Shown piece by piece: positions 63,501-64,000 of a DNA stretch of 64,000 nt (positions within the stretch are counted from its first letter, which is position 1; each line of letters begins with the position of its first letter). The position numbers were made by a program, and so were the translations under genes. The DNA lies in assembly GCF_929443795.1 (NCBI RefSeq), contig NC_064896.1, positions 9,240,746 to 9,304,745 of the forward strand, read 5' to 3'. Under the pieces are notes generated by a model. That model did not search any database, had not been told where the DNA came from, and saw only the letters and a program-made list of their open reading frames with translations. Source of the stretch: Astur gentilis (lineage: Eukaryota > Chordata > Aves > Accipitriformes > Accipitridae).

Positions 63501-64000
63501 GGAGTTGTGTGCAAATCTGAAGACCTACAGACTATTCCTATACCTGTGATTACAGGCAAATCTGAAAAAAACTCTAGCCTGCTTTGGGGTGGGTGTAGTA
63601 TTTAATTGCTGGCAGGGAAACTCTGAGAACTTATAGGCATGGTCTGTGACCTGAAGCTTGATAGTGTTTTACTAAGTGGGTTGTTGCTAGTATCGCAAAT
63701 GTTAGTATGTTAACTTTGTGATAGCTGCTGCCTGGGGTACTTCCAGAGACAGCCACTTCTGATGGATTCCTCTACCTCAGTCAGCCACTTCCTCAAAATA
63801 AAGTGGTATGCAAATAAAAAAAAAAATCAGCCACCTCAGTCACCATCACCCCATCAACCAATGCTGAGCATGGTTCCTCACAGTGCACCATTAACCCCTC
63901 AGCCATAGCTGCTACCACCTCCTGAAACTGGTGGGGGCTGGTGGACCCCACCGCACAAGTGCTAGGGGGAGCATTTGCTAGGGGCTGCTGTAGCTCAGCA

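Larger units (their letters stand above)
60331..64000. other. Upstream flank of PPP6R3
   Basis: No protein gene recognised. It contains a tRNA-like sequence (60424-60496), a T/G-rich degenerate repeat at about 61075-61145, and a MIR-like remnant (about 63408-63500). The end (63840-64000) is moderately GC-rich, unidentified sequence. In mammals LRP5 lies upstream of PPP6R3, but none of its exons is visible here. Confidence 0.6.

Noticed and set aside
60331..64000. Search for LRP5 3' exons upstream of PPP6R3
   Set aside because: Expected from mammalian gene order, but no LRP5-like coding sequence or splice pattern is visible in this flank.
1..64000. CRISPR arrays, operons, bacterial mobile elements
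   Set aside because: The only regular arrays are the 22-bp and 45-bp tandem repeats, which have no spacers; the DNA is avian.

Overview
The window is vertebrate nuclear DNA, and the repeats make it a bird: a CR1 LINE with the usual avian 3' end, plus ERVL-type LTR elements. A non-galliform (neoavian) bird is my inference from the LTR types. No bacterial features (operons, ribosome binding sites) are present.

One host gene dominates. The minus strand carries the 5' two-thirds of PPP6R3 (SAPS3), a regulatory subunit of protein phosphatase 6. I found 15 coding exons, running right to left from the ATG exon at 32184 to an exon at 694-640. All have GT-AG boundaries. Their phases fit together without a break, and they sum to 1785 nt (595 codons) ending on a codon boundary. 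The 3' end of the gene lies off the left edge. The promoter is a CpG-rich island at about 59.1-60.3 kb. It has CCAAT boxes, a YY1-type CCGCCATCTTG element and a plausible non-coding exon 1. Intron 1 is about 27.6 kb.

Interspersed elements: (i) a full-length but broken ERVL-like provirus at 14273-20834 in intron 11, antisense to PPP6R3, with two 432-bp LTRs and a 5-bp target duplication; (ii) a solo LTR of the same family at 3493-3960; (iii) a related longer solo LTR at 48927-49903 with in-frame 45-bp repeats; (iv) CR1 fragments at 39.6-40.9 kb; (v) a GC-rich, partly coding-like insert at 38.1-39.5 kb that I cannot identify.

Right of the promoter (60.3-64 kb) there is no recognisable protein gene. 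There is a tRNA-Ala-like sequence in good tRNA register followed by a T7 run, and an old MIR/CORE-SINE-like remnant.

The most unusual observation is an eight-unit, 22-bp minisatellite at 12306-12481. It begins inside PPP6R3 coding exon 12 and copies that exon's end and its 5' splice site, giving seven extra potential donors in tandem in the intron.
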